Notes: generated by a model from the sequence alone, not told the origin. Counted from the stretch's first letter, positions 10,001 through 18,926 are shown. The stretch: 64,000 bases of DNA from CAJQQY01 sp045106765 (GCA_045106765.1 JBGCFD010000020.1:17928-81927), one strand, 5' to 3'. Numbers and translations: made by a program.

Positions 10001-10344
10001 GATATACGGTAAGTTTTTATTTCAGGATAAGCATCATACATGGCTTGTTCCATTACTGGAGCTTCCTCTATTTTTACAGTTTTGAAACTTCCATCTGGAA
10101 ATGGTATACTGATCTCTCCCCAATTTTCAGAATCATGCTCATTTTCCATCGGAACGGAAGCTAGGTCTGATTTTAATTGGGTTAGATTTATCTCCGTAAC
10201 AAAGGAATTTTCTAAAGGAATATTTTTTTCAGTTAACAAGTTGTTTTCATCATTTGTACTTTGATGAGTGTCTGCGAAAATAGTTTGAGAATTAAGTGTG
10301 CTGATTACTAAAAAAGAGAAAAGTAAGAGGTTAAAAAATTTCAT
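7006..10344 (-). CDS. Secreted reprolysin-like (M12B) metalloprotease with T9SS domain
   Basis: A 1112-residue exported metalloprotease. Signal peptide ~1-25; pro-region ~40-170 ('YRISGRYISGRLSVTTKGL' is typical of Bacteroidota reprolysin-like zymogens). The catalytic domain (~200-430) has HEVGHQFNASH with zinc ligands His343, His347 and His353, catalytic Glu344 and a Met-turn 'NTIMSYEG'. Ig/cadherin-like segments (~440-570, 'GSATDGDGDPLVYIWEQ'), a further beta module (~575-670) and a PPC-like region (~690-810) precede the shared C-terminal module and sorting domain (~955-1112). It likely hydrolyses extracellular proteins. It is transcribed separately from its neighbour, since a strong terminator lies between them. 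Confidence 0.88.
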   Translation of the reverse strand: MKFFNLLLFSFLVISTLNSQTIFADTHQSTNDENNLLTEKNIPLENSFVTEINLTQLKSDLASVPMENEHDSENWGEISIPFPDGSFKTVKIEEAPVMEQAMYDAYPEIKTYRISGRYISGRLSVTTKGLNGLIFSDGYSFFIEPLAGNLHVSYKMSKSLTDNMTCGVIDDIMTPNNQNNFSGTGTTSLQMPPSNGADLKNFRIAIASSGEFTIARGSTLTLVNDAITIYLNALNAIFESELSMTFTLIADNDDIIFFDPATDGLDVNNRTTTAHNVINSTIGSANYDLGHVFHELPSPGPGFSTGSGIAGLGVVCRSSFKGRGWTGAGGSYSTAFFMGIFSHEVGHQFNASHTFYGTSGNCNASQRSPGNGFEPGSGNTIMSYEGSCFASGSCTSTHNITPQVATAYFHIHSLIQMIEYTTTGFGTCSTISSTGNNLPVVTVPANTTIPKGTPFELEGSATDGDGDPLVYIWEQYDFDNLILSCPDGHPNDAATSTTAPLFRSFDPSSGGASRTFPQLDDILANSQTQGEILPQVARDLHFRLIARDGEGGIDYEETEVVIDNNSGPFEVLTGNSATGFQEGSNQVITWDVAGTTNSPVNCGTVNILFSTDGGQTFPTTLATATTNDGSESVTIPSTITNQGRIKIECANNIFFDINNLDIAVVAAGCLADAESISNDDAVNEEEGAAALDLSLLSGTLTASISGEITNSDPNSPIALDNGTGTCTAPFSNSPGHHIFSFSVDRDETYTFTAGSGSLPSDLLTLYEVSFNSSSVCTNWLSSNVSYTGSVNYSNSNSRALEKGKQYVLVISGFSTGNTGTYNISITSSGTGQVFDNSNFPASGYASTYVIVNNTTGNIVAFDANTDLSNGITYPAESYTIHGVVNLGGINLASYVGGSFANFQAAISNSTICADLSSNSVAVTIVPTALPIELLSFTGKQQNETTLLNWKTSTEINNDFFTLEHSLNGYQFEFLTKVDGKGNSTITSDYRFVHQNPTVGTNYYRLSQTDFDGTTKEAGVIAVDFKSDKVVATVIPNPIRQNEINLNYISPQNSEVEIEVIDMTGKVLIQTTVPVSEGENNIQLPIQNWASGVYYLRTIQNQTIKSVKFVKTN

Positions 10345-10898
10345 ACTGTTTTTGTTTAATTATGAGTTATAATTTTTTTATAAAAAATGCTTTTACCTTT
10401 TTTAAGCATTTTTTGAAAAATGAAGAACTGTTTTCTTTTATTCTAAAATATACGGTAGGAATCGGGAGCGTGGATTTTTGTAATAAAAAATTATTATTGA
10501 TTTTATTAAATGAAAATAACACAATCAACTACAATAATTATAAATGAAAAATGCAAGAAAGTGAACCTTTGAATAATCTTTCCAATAAAAGAGAGCCAAG
10601 AACTAAGATTGGGCATAGCCTTGACTCTTCTAAACGGTTATTGGGAATACTTCTTTATTCTTTTGGTTTTCTTTGGAGGTCAAATAGTCGTACGATATTG
10701 ACAAGTCAATATGTTTTAATTGTTGGAAATATTCGTGGGAAATATAAGATTAGATTGGGAAATCAATTATATGTACACTTCAAATATACAAAGTATTTAT
10801 AATACCCCCAAATTATTTGTTACATCTGTTCGCAAGACTGCAATTATTTGATTGAAAACTTATTTTGTCTAGATAAAATAAAGGAGTTTAAAAAAAAA
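10345..10898. other. Gene-free interval, AT-rich
   Basis: About 550 bp between two minus-strand genes. An inverted repeat AAAAAATGCTT/AAGCATTTTTT (10382-10414) could be a weak terminator. Open frames of 60-83 codons (for example 10551-10802) lack family signatures and look accidental. It probably holds the upstream region of the protease gene and the 3' end of the oxygenase transcript. Confidence 0.5.
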
Positions 10899-12170
10899 TT
10901 AGATAGATATCCTCATATCATTTTCACTTCTAACTTTTTCAAATAGGATAAAATAAAAAGTCATTAAAATTGAAATTCCTAAATAAATCATGATTAAAAT
11001 AGAACCACCTGAAATAATTTCATCCACATTATACCAAGCTCCTACATGATAAATAATCCATGCCCCCATCGTTAATTTAATAATTTCGGCAGGTATTGCA
11101 AAGACATGACGATCCATTAGCGTTGTATATGAAAATACTGAAACAAACAAAAAGATGGAATACCACATAATGTCAACTGCTTCCAATTTTCCAAATTGAG
11201 TCAACAAAAAATACATTAACAGGTTATGAAATATCAATTGAAACCATGACCACCCTTTTAAAAAATCAGAAGGATTGGAGTCATATTTTGTTCGAGTATG
11301 TACTCCTTCAATATTGATGGGGAATTTTTCTTGAACATCATTTGGACGCCAACCTGTAGGCATAAACCAAATCCTAAATTTGTCTTTCCAATTATTTGTT
11401 CGCCAGGCATCTTTAATAACTTGCCATGCATGTTGGTAATTTATCAAAACTGGATTCCAGGTATTGGCAGGTTTTAAGGTGCCATAAACTGGAGGTTCTT
11501 CTTCTAGTTCTTCTTGAAATGTTCCAAACCATTTGTCCCAAAAAATAAATATTGCAGAGAAGTTTTTATCAATATAAATATCATTAATTGCATGATGAAC
11601 TCGATGGTGGGAAGGTGTCATGAGTATTTTTTCCAAAAATCCCATTCGACCAATGAGACGAGTGTGATACCAAAATTGTGCAAACAAATGTATCGGTGCA
11701 GCCACTAAAATAATTTCATGAGGAATACCAATAATTGCTAATGGAATATATAAGAAAAAATAAATACCAACTATCGCAGAAATTTCTTGACGCAAGGCAC
11801 AAGACAAATTAAACTCTTCACTCGAATGATGTACAATGTGTCGATTCCAAAAAATATTAATGGAATGATTAAATCGATGTCCCCAATAACTTGCGAAATC
11901 AATTCCAATAAATGTAATGATGAATAACCAAAGTGTGGATTGAATATCAAACATTCCAAACCTTGCTTCCATCCATCCATAGGTCACCAAGACAACTGAT
12001 AGTCCTAACAAATTTTTCAAAGTATTGGTCATTCCTGAACTCAAACTTGAAATGGTATCCATGGCTTGATTGACTTTCTTTCCCATGAACCTAGCAGCGA
12101 TAGCTTCAATAATTACTAAGAGTACAAATCCAGGAATTGCAAAAGTTAATGCGGTTGCGTAGGCTTCCAT
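10899..12170 (-). CDS. Membrane fatty acid hydroxylase/sterol desaturase family, AGMO-like
   Basis: A 423-residue integral membrane di-iron oxygenase. The start chosen is the ATG at 12170, giving MEAYATALTF and a first membrane segment; an in-frame ATG at 12209 would add 13 polar residues. The eight-histidine pattern is complete: 'HRFNH', 'HIVHHSSEEFNLS' and 'HHRVHH', plus a His in 'QFWYHT'. The blocks around it ('NLSCALRQ', 'TPSHHRVHHAIN', 'IDKNF', 'FWDKWFGTF') closely match animal alkylglycerol monooxygenase, so the substrate may be an ether lipid or related alkyl chain rather than a sterol. Six or more membrane segments are predicted by eye, including three C-terminal to the catalytic core. 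It is 51 bp downstream of the next gene and likely shares its transcript. Confidence 0.85.
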   Translation of the reverse strand: MEAYATALTFAIPGFVLLVIIEAIAARFMGKKVNQAMDTISSLSSGMTNTLKNLLGLSVVLVTYGWMEARFGMFDIQSTLWLFIITFIGIDFASYWGHRFNHSINIFWNRHIVHHSSEEFNLSCALRQEISAIVGIYFFLYIPLAIIGIPHEIILVAAPIHLFAQFWYHTRLIGRMGFLEKILMTPSHHRVHHAINDIYIDKNFSAIFIFWDKWFGTFQEELEEEPPVYGTLKPANTWNPVLINYQHAWQVIKDAWRTNNWKDKFRIWFMPTGWRPNDVQEKFPINIEGVHTRTKYDSNPSDFLKGWSWFQLIFHNLLMYFLLTQFGKLEAVDIMWYSIFLFVSVFSYTTLMDRHVFAIPAEIIKLTMGAWIIYHVGAWYNVDEIISGGSILIMIYLGISILMTFYFILFEKVRSENDMRISI

Positions 12171-12221
12171 AATATCTATTTTGGTTCTTTGACTACAAGA
12201 TTGTATCAAAGAATAATTTTT

Positions 12222-13151
12222 TTAATTCAAAAGTTTATAAAGTAAATACAATCCTGCTATAAACATCGCAATCGTAGACCAAGAAAGATTTAAACCATTT
12301 TCATTTTTTAGCTTAGGAGGAGTTGTTTTCGATGGAGTAGGTTTTGGTTCAGCGTGCGAACTTGGAGGTTCAAAGTTTTCTGAAGTGCTTTGTTCTGTCG
12401 ATAGGGGAGTTGTAGTTCTTTTTTTTCTTGCCGTCGTTCTTTCAGGTCGTTGATAAGTTGTATTTGGTGTGTCAGGTGCATCTGACTTTTTGTTAGATTC
12501 TTCTACTTTCTTTTCAGTTTTTGGAGCTGGATTTTCAGCTTTAACGAATTTCTTAAATTTCACTTGAAACATTAAATCCTCTCCTTCAGTATGATCCAAT
12601 TGTACTCCTAATAATCTTTTTGCCACTCCAAATGTGAAATTTTCCATCAGTTGATTTTCTTCATATCGATCAGAATCATTTTCTCCATATGACCAATATT
12701 CAACTCCATTTTCGTCTTTTTTTGCATCTTTATAAATCTCAATTTCTTCCTCAAACCGTTCTCCATATTCCAATCGAGGACCTTCAAACGAGATCATTTT
12801 ATGTCGCACTCGGTCGCCATCTTTATTCAAAAAATAACCATGCATATTGGTCGTACTTTGGCAAAAGACACCCATGATTTCTCCGCCGGGGCACAAATCA
12901 TTGAATCGATCTTCGATGCCTCCTTCTCCTTCAATAATTGACATTAAAACATATTCGGCATCCATTGTTACGATAATGTTCTCCTTATAAAATCCAATAT
13001 AAATCGATTTATCACGAGGGTTTATACAACTTTCTAAAGTCGTTTCACCAGCCAACTCATAATAATCGTGTTCCACTTTTTCTATAACTTCTTCTGCAGT
13101 TTTTACACCTGAAGTATTTTGAATAATTAGCATTGATGCCTTCCAACCCAT
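12222..13151 (-). CDS. Tail-anchored protein of unknown function
   Basis: A 309-residue protein. An N-terminal globular domain of about 205 residues starts MGWKASMLIIQNTSG and has no recognised catalytic motif; it resembles a small conserved family of unknown function (possibly DUF6928, from memory only). A low-complexity Lys/Pro/Thr/Ser-rich linker (~210-285) and a single C-terminal membrane segment ('WSTIAMFIAGLYLLYKLL') follow, with almost nothing after it. The globular part would therefore stay in the cytoplasm, tethered to the inner membrane. It precedes the AGMO-like gene on the same strand; a functional link is possible but untested. Confidence 0.7.
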   Translation of the reverse strand: MGWKASMLIIQNTSGVKTAEEVIEKVEHDYYELAGETTLESCINPRDKSIYIGFYKENIIVTMDAEYVLMSIIEGEGGIEDRFNDLCPGGEIMGVFCQSTTNMHGYFLNKDGDRVRHKMISFEGPRLEYGERFEEEIEIYKDAKKDENGVEYWSYGENDSDRYEENQLMENFTFGVAKRLLGVQLDHTEGEDLMFQVKFKKFVKAENPAPKTEKKVEESNKKSDAPDTPNTTYQRPERTTARKKRTTTPLSTEQSTSENFEPPSSHAEPKPTPSKTTPPKLKNENGLNLSWSTIAMFIAGLYLLYKLLN

Positions 13152-13290
13152 GTTTTTTAATATTTATGTTTAAAAAAAAGCAACCATAATTTAGTTAAAA
13201 GTACCCAAAAAACCACTTTAGGCACTAAATTTAGTAATAAATAATAGAGATTTTTCAAAACCTTCCCCAGATGAATTTGACTATTCCAAT

Positions 13291-13309
13291 AATTATTTTC
13301 CCCTTTATT
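13291..13309 (+). promoter_or_regulatory. Shared TTCCCCT motif, copy 1
   Basis: AATTATTTTCCCCTTTATT ends 20 bp before the start of the TPR histidine kinase. Very similar 19-20-mers occur at 22173-22191 and 60521-60539, upstream of a leader-peptide gene and another histidine kinase. Its role is unknown. Confidence 0.4.
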
Positions 13310-13329
13310 GATGACTAACTCAATGTTTT

Positions 13330-15516
13330 ATGAAAGTGACTTATCGCTATTTATTTTTCCTATTTTTTCTAATTTCTTTTAATGCAAATTTGACTGCTTT
13401 TTACTCAGCGGTTTCAGATAGTTTAGAAACTGTGCTAGAATCTGGAATTTCTGAAGAGCAAAAAATTAAGACTAGAAATGATTTAGCGGAATATAATTTC
13501 AAATATAATGTCAATAAATCAATTGGTTTTTTAAGCAAAAACTTGAACTCCTCTAGGGTTGAAGATTTTCCAAAACAAAAAGCTAAAAGTTTATATCTGA
13601 TGGGGCGAGCCCACTTGTTAATTGCTGATTTCGAAAAATCAATTGCTTACCTCAACCAAGCCAAAGAGTATTTTTCCCAAAATAAAGATCACAAAGGATT
13701 AGGAGATTGCTTTAAGGATTTAGGTACGATACAATTACATCAAAATAATTATGAACCAGCCGAATTTTTTTATCAAAAAGGAATTGATGCTTATGATAAA
13801 GGTAATTACAAACCTGGTTTTGCACATTGCAATTTAAACTTAGGTAATGTCTATATCGAGCAATTTCAATATGTTCAAGGAATTCAATATTATTATAATG
13901 CGTTGAAAATTTATGAAGAACTCCAACTTCATCGTTATATCGGAATGGCCAATAATAATATTGGAAATATTTACAAGGAAAATCAGAATTTTGAGAAAGC
14001 ATATGAACATTATGAGAAGGCTAGTCAATCCTACCAAATAGATAAAGATAGTTTACAAATCATCAATGTTAATTTAAATATTGGTTCAACTTATTTGGAT
14101 GAAGAGATTTATGACAAAGCTATTCAAATATTATATTCAGCCTTAGAGGCTGCAAAAAGTACTGGTTTTAATCACCCTATTCCTGTGATTTATAACAATA
14201 TTGCAGCATGTCATATTAACTTAGGAAACTTCGAACTCGCCGAGCAAAACAATAAAATGGCTCAACAATTTGCTTCGATGAATAAAAATAAAGCAGAAAT
14301 AATGAATGCTAATTTATTGGCTGCTGAAATGTATCTTCGGAAAAAAGAGTACAAAAAAAGTATTCAACTAGCTCGAATTGCTTATGATGCTGCGCTCAAC
14401 AATAAGCACCTTGTCGTGCTTTCAGAAGCTTCTGGGATTTTATATGCTGACTACAAAGCGACTAATCGATTCGAGAAAAGTCTTGAATATTTAGAACTCA
14501 ATAAAATTTATCGGGATAGTCTTTTCAATGAAAGTAGAATGAAAATTCCTTTGTCAAAAGATTTTGAATATCAGTTGGAAAAACAAAAACGAACACAAAT
14601 TATTCAACAAGAAAAAGATAAATTAGCATGGGAGGCAAAGCTTGATTTTCAACGATTGATTTCCATATTTTTGATTGTAGGTTTTTTGGTTTTAGGGCTA
14701 GCTGTATTTGTCATTTATAAAAATTTTAAAGCAAAGAAAATAGCGGAAAGTGAATTGGCTAAGAAAAATAATATGCTTGAAAAATATATTGAATCCAACA
14801 TTCAACTGGAACAATTTGCTCACATTGCATCGCATGACTTAAAATCTCCATTGCGAACGGTTGGAAGTTTTTCTAGTTTATTGAAGCGAAGAGCAAAAGA
14901 TAAATTGAACGAAAATGAATTGGAATATCTTGATATGATTAGCAATGCCGCTAAATTAATGTGGAATTTGGTGGACGATTTGATGACTTATTCACAAGTC
15001 AATTCCTTGCAAATGAATTTGACTTCCAGCGACGCGAATCATTTAATGGAAGAAGTATTAACCAACTTGGATTTTTCCATCAAAGAAAAAAATGCAAAAA
15101 TTAATATGGCAAATTTACCTGAAAAAATAATGGTAGATGAAACTAAAGTACGGCAAGTTTTTCAAAACTTAATTGCCAACAGTTTGAAATTTATGCCAAC
15201 AGGCAAGGCTCCTAAAATCAATATTAATTGTATTCCAGAAAATGGATTTTGGAAATTTTCCATTCAAGATAATGGTATCGGAATTCCTGACGAATACCGA
15301 GAGAAAATTTTTAAACCCTACAAACAATTGCATACCAAAGATAAATTTGAAGGAACGGGAATGGGTTTGGCCATTTGCAAAAAGATTGTAGAGAAACATG
15401 GCGGAAATATTTATTTTGAAAGTGAAGAAGGGAATGGAACTACTTTTTATTTTACGATTCTTTCGACTTTAGGAGTAGGGAAAAATGAGGAAGTGTTAGC
15501 AGAAGTTGCTGTTTAA
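13330..15516 (+). CDS. TPR-containing sensor histidine kinase
   Basis: A 728-residue hybrid of periplasmic TPR repeats and a transmitter module. A signal peptide or N-terminal anchor (~1-25) is followed by about seven TPR units (~80-390), a coiled segment and one membrane helix (~438-462, 'LISIFLIVGFLVLGLAVFVIY'). A linker helix leads into HisKA with phospho-acceptor His502 ('SHDLKSPLR') and HATPase_c with N-box 'FQNLIANSLKF', G1 'DNGIGIP' and G2 'GTGMGLAICK'. It would autophosphorylate in response to a periplasmic or protein ligand. No response regulator gene is adjacent, so it is an orphan kinase. A strong terminator follows the stop. Confidence 0.92.
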   Translation: MKVTYRYLFFLFFLISFNANLTAFYSAVSDSLETVLESGISEEQKIKTRNDLAEYNFKYNVNKSIGFLSKNLNSSRVEDFPKQKAKSLYLMGRAHLLIADFEKSIAYLNQAKEYFSQNKDHKGLGDCFKDLGTIQLHQNNYEPAEFFYQKGIDAYDKGNYKPGFAHCNLNLGNVYIEQFQYVQGIQYYYNALKIYEELQLHRYIGMANNNIGNIYKENQNFEKAYEHYEKASQSYQIDKDSLQIINVNLNIGSTYLDEEIYDKAIQILYSALEAAKSTGFNHPIPVIYNNIAACHINLGNFELAEQNNKMAQQFASMNKNKAEIMNANLLAAEMYLRKKEYKKSIQLARIAYDAALNNKHLVVLSEASGILYADYKATNRFEKSLEYLELNKIYRDSLFNESRMKIPLSKDFEYQLEKQKRTQIIQQEKDKLAWEAKLDFQRLISIFLIVGFLVLGLAVFVIYKNFKAKKIAESELAKKNNMLEKYIESNIQLEQFAHIASHDLKSPLRTVGSFSSLLKRRAKDKLNENELEYLDMISNAAKLMWNLVDDLMTYSQVNSLQMNLTSSDANHLMEEVLTNLDFSIKEKNAKINMANLPEKIMVDETKVRQVFQNLIANSLKFMPTGKAPKININCIPENGFWKFSIQDNGIGIPDEYREKIFKPYKQLHTKDKFEGTGMGLAICKKIVEKHGGNIYFESEEGNGTTFYFTILSTLGVGKNEEVLAEVAV

Positions 15517-15535
15517 TTTTTCGTAAAATTATTTT

Positions 15536-15587
15536 AAAATAGAACGCCAGGTTCTTCAACGGAAGGATTTGGCGTTCTATTTTTTTC
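15536..15587. terminator. Bidirectional terminator between convergent genes
   Basis: The stem AAAATAGAACGCCA (15536-15549) pairs with TGGCGTTCTATTTT (15570-15583) and has T-tails in both directions. It serves the plus-strand kinase and the minus-strand beta-helix gene. Confidence 0.85.
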
Positions 15588-15601
15588 AGGTGAAAAAAAT
15601 A

Positions 15602-17680
15602 TTATTTCACAAAAGCTTTAGTTGTTAATTCTTTTCCATTTGAAATGGTCAATTGATAAACTCCTTTTGGTAATTTTGTAACATTGTGTACACGTGATGT
15701 TTTTTCTGTGTTTTTTTCCATAACAAAATTCATAATAAGTTGCCCTTTCATATCTGTAATCAGAATATCTAAGTCTCCATTAAATGAACTTTCAAAAGTA
15801 AAATTTAAATCATCTTGAACTGGGTTTGGAAAAATATCTAATGTGCCTAATGTTTTTGGAAGATTAAATATAGCATCGGACAATTTTTGATTTTCGTAAG
15901 CACCCATATCTACTCCATCTACTCGTGGTGATCCTTCAATATCGAGTGCAGGTGCGCCAGTTTCGATTCCAGCATCGATGCAGGGACTTCCGTTGGCAAG
16001 ATGGTAATCTTCATTAGCAAAATCTACAAAAAGAGGATCTTCACCTGTTAGGTCATTCATTGCAATTAATTTATCAAACATGCTAAGATCGGCACTTAAG
16101 TTTCCTCCATTTGATATTAAAGTTGGTTCACCAGCTTCGATTTCATAATCATTGCCCTCTGGATTATTGAAGATTGTATTCTGTAAAGTCAAAGTTGAAG
16201 AGCTTAAATCTCCATCGATCCAATGAGAAATTCCAGCACCGATACTTGCATTATTATTGCCTAAAGTACAATTAATTAAATCTATCGTAGCAATTATTGT
16301 ATCACTTGTATTTATCGAAATCGCACCACCAATTGAATTAGCATCTATAAGAAAATTACCATCAAAAAGCACATTACTAAAAACTGCATTTGCACTTCCT
16401 AAATTAATTCCTCCTCCTTGCTCTATTGCCGAATTATTTGAAATTATAGAATTCTCAATTGTCAAAATTGGAATTGGAAGCGTATCAATATCATCCCCAT
16501 TACCAATATTAATTGCGCCACCTCGTTGTGCTTCATTGAAGGAAATTTCGCAGTTATTAATATGGATAGTAGCGTTACGATTTTGGGAATACATCGCTCC
16601 GCCATTGGTTGCTTCATTTTGAGAAAAGTTGCAGTTTGTAAAATTAGAAGTAGCTCTAAATCCATTAGTTGTAGCCCCTCCAGAAGTGCCAGCTGAATTA
16701 CTTATGAAATCACAATCAGTAACATTAGCTATAGATTTAGAATCATAAACTCCCATGGCTCCACCAAAACCAGATTCGTTATTTTCAAAAGTACAATTGA
16801 CAATATTAACTGGGTCAAAGTCATTATCATTTCCATTCCGAATCATTAATGCTCCTCCCGCAGAGGTAGGTACGGAGTTAAATGAAAAAGTACAATTCAT
16901 AATATTACTAGCAGTAGAACTATTGTAGATAGCTCCTCCACGATTAGCTGCATTGTTTCCAGTAAATATACAGTCACTTACTGTAGCAGTTCCACATAAC
17001 AAATGGATTGCCGCACCTTGACGATCTGAATTATTATTTTCAAAAACACAATTATCTATGATTACTCCTGCGGCACCTCCTATTCTTGGATAAATTCCAC
17101 CGCCATAGTATCCATTATTTTGCGTAAATAAACAATTCCGAATTGCTGGTGCTCCATAGGTAAGTATTCCTCCTCCTCTTCGGTCATTTCCAGTTGCTGC
17201 TTCAGGAGAAGTATCTCCGTTCCTTATGGTAAATCCATCTACCGTTGAAGCTGTTGTAACCGTATCAGTTAACCACATCACATGAAGCGAGTTGTCATCT
17301 CGAAAGGTATCAAAATCATTATCTACATCATTGTCAAGATGGTCACCTGAAAGAATAGTCTCATTGGCAGTCCAATCTCTTTCTGATAACATTGTTTCTG
17401 TTCCTGCAAATCCGCCATACAATAATAAGTCATGTGGAAAAGTAAAAAAGGAAGTTGTATCAGGAGTTGCTCCTCCTGGTTTGTAGGTTCCAGCTGCTAC
17501 CCAAATTTCATCCATAGGTGCAGAGCTGCTAAGTGCATCACTTAGGTCAGTATAAGCATTTGCCCAAGAGGTACCATCATTAGTACCAGTTGCATCACCT
17601 TTTACAAAGGTTTGAGCTGTTAGAAGATTAGCACATAACAATGCAATTACAAAAAATGATAAAGTGTAATTTTTTTTCAT
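15602..17680 (-). CDS. Secreted right-handed beta-helix protein with T9SS domain
   Basis: A 692-residue exported protein. The signal peptide ends near residue 22 (NLLTAQ). The body (~30-590) is a series of ~25-residue repeats of the form 'C.F..N.A..GGAIYN' and 'NCTFENNESGFGGAM', the pattern of parallel beta-helix proteins related to chlamydial Pmp proteins and Bacteroidota 'choice-of-anchor Q' proteins. The helix is capped by 'DIEGSPRVDGVDMGAYE' (~585-601). A sorting domain (~610-692, 'LDIFPNPVQDDL') closes it. The likely role is adhesion or surface polysaccharide binding; catalytic lyase residues cannot be identified. Confidence 0.85.
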   Translation of the reverse strand: MKKNYTLSFFVIALLCANLLTAQTFVKGDATGTNDGTSWANAYTDLSDALSSSAPMDEIWVAAGTYKPGGATPDTTSFFTFPHDLLLYGGFAGTETMLSERDWTANETILSGDHLDNDVDNDFDTFRDDNSLHVMWLTDTVTTASTVDGFTIRNGDTSPEAATGNDRRGGGILTYGAPAIRNCLFTQNNGYYGGGIYPRIGGAAGVIIDNCVFENNNSDRQGAAIHLLCGTATVSDCIFTGNNAANRGGAIYNSSTASNIMNCTFSFNSVPTSAGGALMIRNGNDNDFDPVNIVNCTFENNESGFGGAMGVYDSKSIANVTDCDFISNSAGTSGGATTNGFRATSNFTNCNFSQNEATNGGAMYSQNRNATIHINNCEISFNEAQRGGAINIGNGDDIDTLPIPILTIENSIISNNSAIEQGGGINLGSANAVFSNVLFDGNFLIDANSIGGAISINTSDTIIATIDLINCTLGNNNASIGAGISHWIDGDLSSSTLTLQNTIFNNPEGNDYEIEAGEPTLISNGGNLSADLSMFDKLIAMNDLTGEDPLFVDFANEDYHLANGSPCIDAGIETGAPALDIEGSPRVDGVDMGAYENQKLSDAIFNLPKTLGTLDIFPNPVQDDLNFTFESSFNGDLDILITDMKGQLIMNFVMEKNTEKTSRVHNVTKLPKGVYQLTISNGKELTTKAFVK

Positions 17681-17751
17681 TTTTAAAAAGGGTTAATTTG
17701 ATGAATAAAATTTTTTAGAAGAAAAATTGTCCGATTTTAGAAAACTTAAAA

Positions 17752-18879
17752 TTACATTCGTACGATTTTATGAGTCGAAATGGAATTTCCATTTTTAATT
17801 TTTACAAAATAAATGCCTCTGGTTAATTTTTGAAATGAACTTATTTCAAAAGTAGTTGTCGCATTTTTAATTTGATTTTCCCAAATTATTTTCCCCTGCA
17901 AATCAATCAATTCTAAACTTACTCCAGCTGGAATATTTTTAATAAAAATAGAAGCATCACTTGGATTTGGATAGATTTCGATTAGGTTGATTTCACTCAA
18001 ATCATTCGTCGGAGTTGCCTCTGGATCACATTCCAAAAATCCTCCTTCTAACAAATAAAAATCTTCAATTTGCAATAATTGTTTTGGAGAAAAATGAGTT
18101 CTGCACGACTTCCGAGAATAAGACATAATATTTCCGGTATCGGGATTGTAAGGATTTTGTTGATTGTCTAATTCTGTTCCAATGTATTCGCAAGAACTGT
18201 TGACAAGGTCATTTGAAAGAGTAGGGTCTGCAGGTGTATCACATAATAAATCACCTGCAATCGAACAGTTAGTTCCGTTAGCATGCTCATTACCATTAGA
18301 TGTGGAGTGGGTATGTAAAAGTGAAAATGAATGACCTAATTCATGCGCTAAAGTACTACCATTTGTAGAGCAACCTTTGTCCATGAGTATTCTATTTTTT
18401 ATATCAAAATTATAAGCATAACCGCAGAGGTTATCTTCTACACCATTCACAATTTTGATCAAATTCGGTACGAAGTAAATATTAATCGCAGTTGGATTAT
18501 CATTAATATCGCAGAGACCTTCATCTGCATTTTTTGTAAAAGTTACATAATCATTGTCATAAATATAATTGATGATTCCGCATGGAACAAAATGAATATT
18601 GGCTTCAGCATACAAATCATTGACTATAGCTAACTCATCAAATACATCAGATGAATCAATAGCAAATGCTCCATTATCTGCTCCAATGATATGAATTTTT
18701 ACGGGGACATCATCGGCAGTTGTTCGAGTTTTGACAATGGTCTGTGACCTTTGTTTTTGAACAAAATCATAAGTGGTTGATTGCTCAACTATAGTAGTTC
18801 CACAGTCTTCATAAGATTGAGTAAATCCAAAAAATGGGAATGAAATAGATAAAAAAATGGTAAGAATCTTTGTTTTCAT
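17752..18879 (-). CDS. Secreted M43-type metalloprotease with T9SS domain
   Basis: With the start at 18879 the product is 375 residues and begins MKTKILTIFLSISFPFFGF, a clean signal peptide; an in-frame ATG at 18921 would put 14 non-signal residues in front of it. The catalytic core has HELGHSFSLLH with zinc ligands His179, His183 and His189, catalytic Glu180 and a Met-turn 'NIMSYSRKSC'. Cysteine-rich segments around 'LLCDTPADP' match pappalysin-type M43 enzymes. The C-terminal ~75 residues are a sorting domain ('IEIYPNPSDASI') ending HKIVRM. It is a compact relative of the protease at 4415-6832 and probably cleaves extracellular proteins. Confidence 0.88.
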   Translation of the reverse strand: MKTKILTIFLSISFPFFGFTQSYEDCGTTIVEQSTTYDFVQKQRSQTIVKTRTTADDVPVKIHIIGADNGAFAIDSSDVFDELAIVNDLYAEANIHFVPCGIINYIYDNDYVTFTKNADEGLCDINDNPTAINIYFVPNLIKIVNGVEDNLCGYAYNFDIKNRILMDKGCSTNGSTLAHELGHSFSLLHTHSTSNGNEHANGTNCSIAGDLLCDTPADPTLSNDLVNSSCEYIGTELDNQQNPYNPDTGNIMSYSRKSCRTHFSPKQLLQIEDFYLLEGGFLECDPEATPTNDLSEINLIEIYPNPSDASIFIKNIPAGVSLELIDLQGKIIWENQIKNATTTFEISSFQKLTRGIYFVKIKNGNSISTHKIVRM

Positions 18880-18918
18880 GATAGGAGTATTTCTAGAAAA
18901 GTAAAAAGTATAGCAAGG

Positions 18919-18926
18919 CAAATATA
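18919..18926 (-). promoter_or_regulatory. Probable -7 promoter element
   Basis: The minus-strand TATATTTG matches TAnnTTTG and lies 40 bp upstream of the ATG at 18879. A TTTG occurs 24 bp further upstream, slightly beyond the usual spacing. Confidence 0.4.

Noticed and set aside
10551..10802. 83-codon open frame between the M12B-like protease and the oxygenase
   Set aside because: No recognisable motif, unusual composition compared with neighbours and no clear start context; treated as accidental.
13712..14037. Open frames on the minus strand inside the TPR histidine kinase
   Set aside because: Shadows of the real plus-strand gene, as with similar antisense frames inside other large genes here.
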